From the NCBI GenBank assembly GCA_023229165.1, contig JALNZQ010000194.1:1-5254 (forward strand): 5,254 nt of DNA, read 5' to 3'. The notes under the pieces are model-generated. The model was not told the DNA's origin, did not search any database, and saw nothing but the letters and a program-made list of their open reading frames with translations. Below are positions 5,056-5,254 of the stretch, one piece after another. The DNA is from Methanothrix sp. GTDB taxonomy: Archaea; Halobacteriota; Methanosarcinia; Methanotrichales; Methanotrichaceae. Numbering within the stretch: the first letter of the stretch is position 1; the number at the start of each line of letters is the position of its first letter. The position numbers and the translations under genes are program-made.

Positions 5056-5254
5056 TCATTTTTTCGACAGCTCCAGTCGCTCCATCGTCGCCGCCACCAT
5101 CATAGGCAGGGTGATGGTTGCATCTCCATAAACCGTGACGAATTTCGCGTTTTCGGATATCTTCCCCCAAGAAACTGCCTCAGATAGGGTGGCACCGGAT
5201 AGACCCCCGTTCTCAGGCGTGTCCGTAGTAAGCTGGATCGCGAGGTCGAAGCTA
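5056..5254 (-). CDS. Deoxyhypusine synthase, C-terminal 65 residues (truncated by window edge)
   Basis: The reading frame entering from the right edge encodes SFDLAIQLTTDTPENGGLSG, then ATLSEAVSWGKIS, then VTVYGDATITLPMMVAATMERLELSKK and a TGA at 5058-5056. This is the C-terminal end of deoxyhypusine synthase, including the SWGKI motif whose lysine forms the covalent enzyme-aminobutyl intermediate in the human enzyme. The enzyme transfers an aminobutyl group from spermidine (or works through agmatine in some archaea) to one lysine of initiation factor aIF5A in the cytosol. The YGDAT segment, corresponding to YADAS in the human protein, has Gly in place of the NAD-site Ala. Some archaea carry paralogues, so whether this is the main aIF5A-modifying copy cannot be told from the tail. 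Confidence 0.9.
   Translation of the reverse strand, partial: SFDLAIQLTTDTPENGGLSGATLSEAVSWGKISENAKFVTVYGDATITLPMMVAATMERLELSKK

Noticed and set aside
1..5254. Defence island, CRISPR array, prophage or transposon
   Set aside because: No direct repeats, terminal inverted repeats, transposase or integrase is seen. The HD and nucleotidyltransferase genes alone are not enough, since both folds are common in housekeeping roles.

Overview
The window looks like a piece of a methanogenic archaeal chromosome, most plausibly from the Methanosarcinales and perhaps Methanothrix-like. This is inferred from gene content and style only: an archaeal-type CDC48/VAT ATPase, deoxyhypusine synthase, a UbiX flavin prenyltransferase, an Asn-X-Ser/Thr-rich lipoprotein, TATA-like boxes upstream of several genes, and GGTGA-type Shine-Dalgarno (SD) sequences. 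All nine supported genes lie on the minus strand, so transcription runs from high to low coordinates. The gene density is high, and no gene-free stretch exceeds about 85 bases. I see no tRNA, rRNA, CRISPR array, insertion sequence or other mobile element.

In order of transcription, the window opens inside the 3' end of a deoxyhypusine synthase gene (5254-5056), followed after 19 bases by a solitary polymerase-beta-fold nucleotidyltransferase (5036-4338). Next comes ubiX (4280-3705) with its own AT-rich promoter region. A good TATA box sits across the ubiX stop codon and should drive a compact three-gene unit: a 72-residue zinc-ribbon-like protein with a His-rich tail (3669-3451), an unrecognised 108-residue protein (3430-3104), and an HD-domain metal-dependent phosphohydrolase (3094-2303). 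That unit ends in a hairpin plus six-T tract overlapping the HD gene's stop codon. A second small unit encodes a sequon-rich putative lipoprotein (2219-1914) and a membrane-anchored alpha/beta hydrolase (1897-983). The final gene, truncated by the window edge, is the N-terminal third or so of a CDC48/VAT AAA+ ATPase (910-1), with its own promoter.

Most genes are housekeeping or of known fold: translation-factor modification, prenyl-FMN cofactor supply, and protein unfolding. UbiX would supply prenylated FMN to UbiD-type decarboxylases, including the one in the archaeal modified mevalonate route. No UbiD is visible here. The least explained parts are the zinc-ribbon/108-aa/HD operon and the lipoprotein-hydrolase pair, which looks like a small cell-surface module. 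I do not see strong evidence for an undescribed defence or mobile system; the findings are modest leads.
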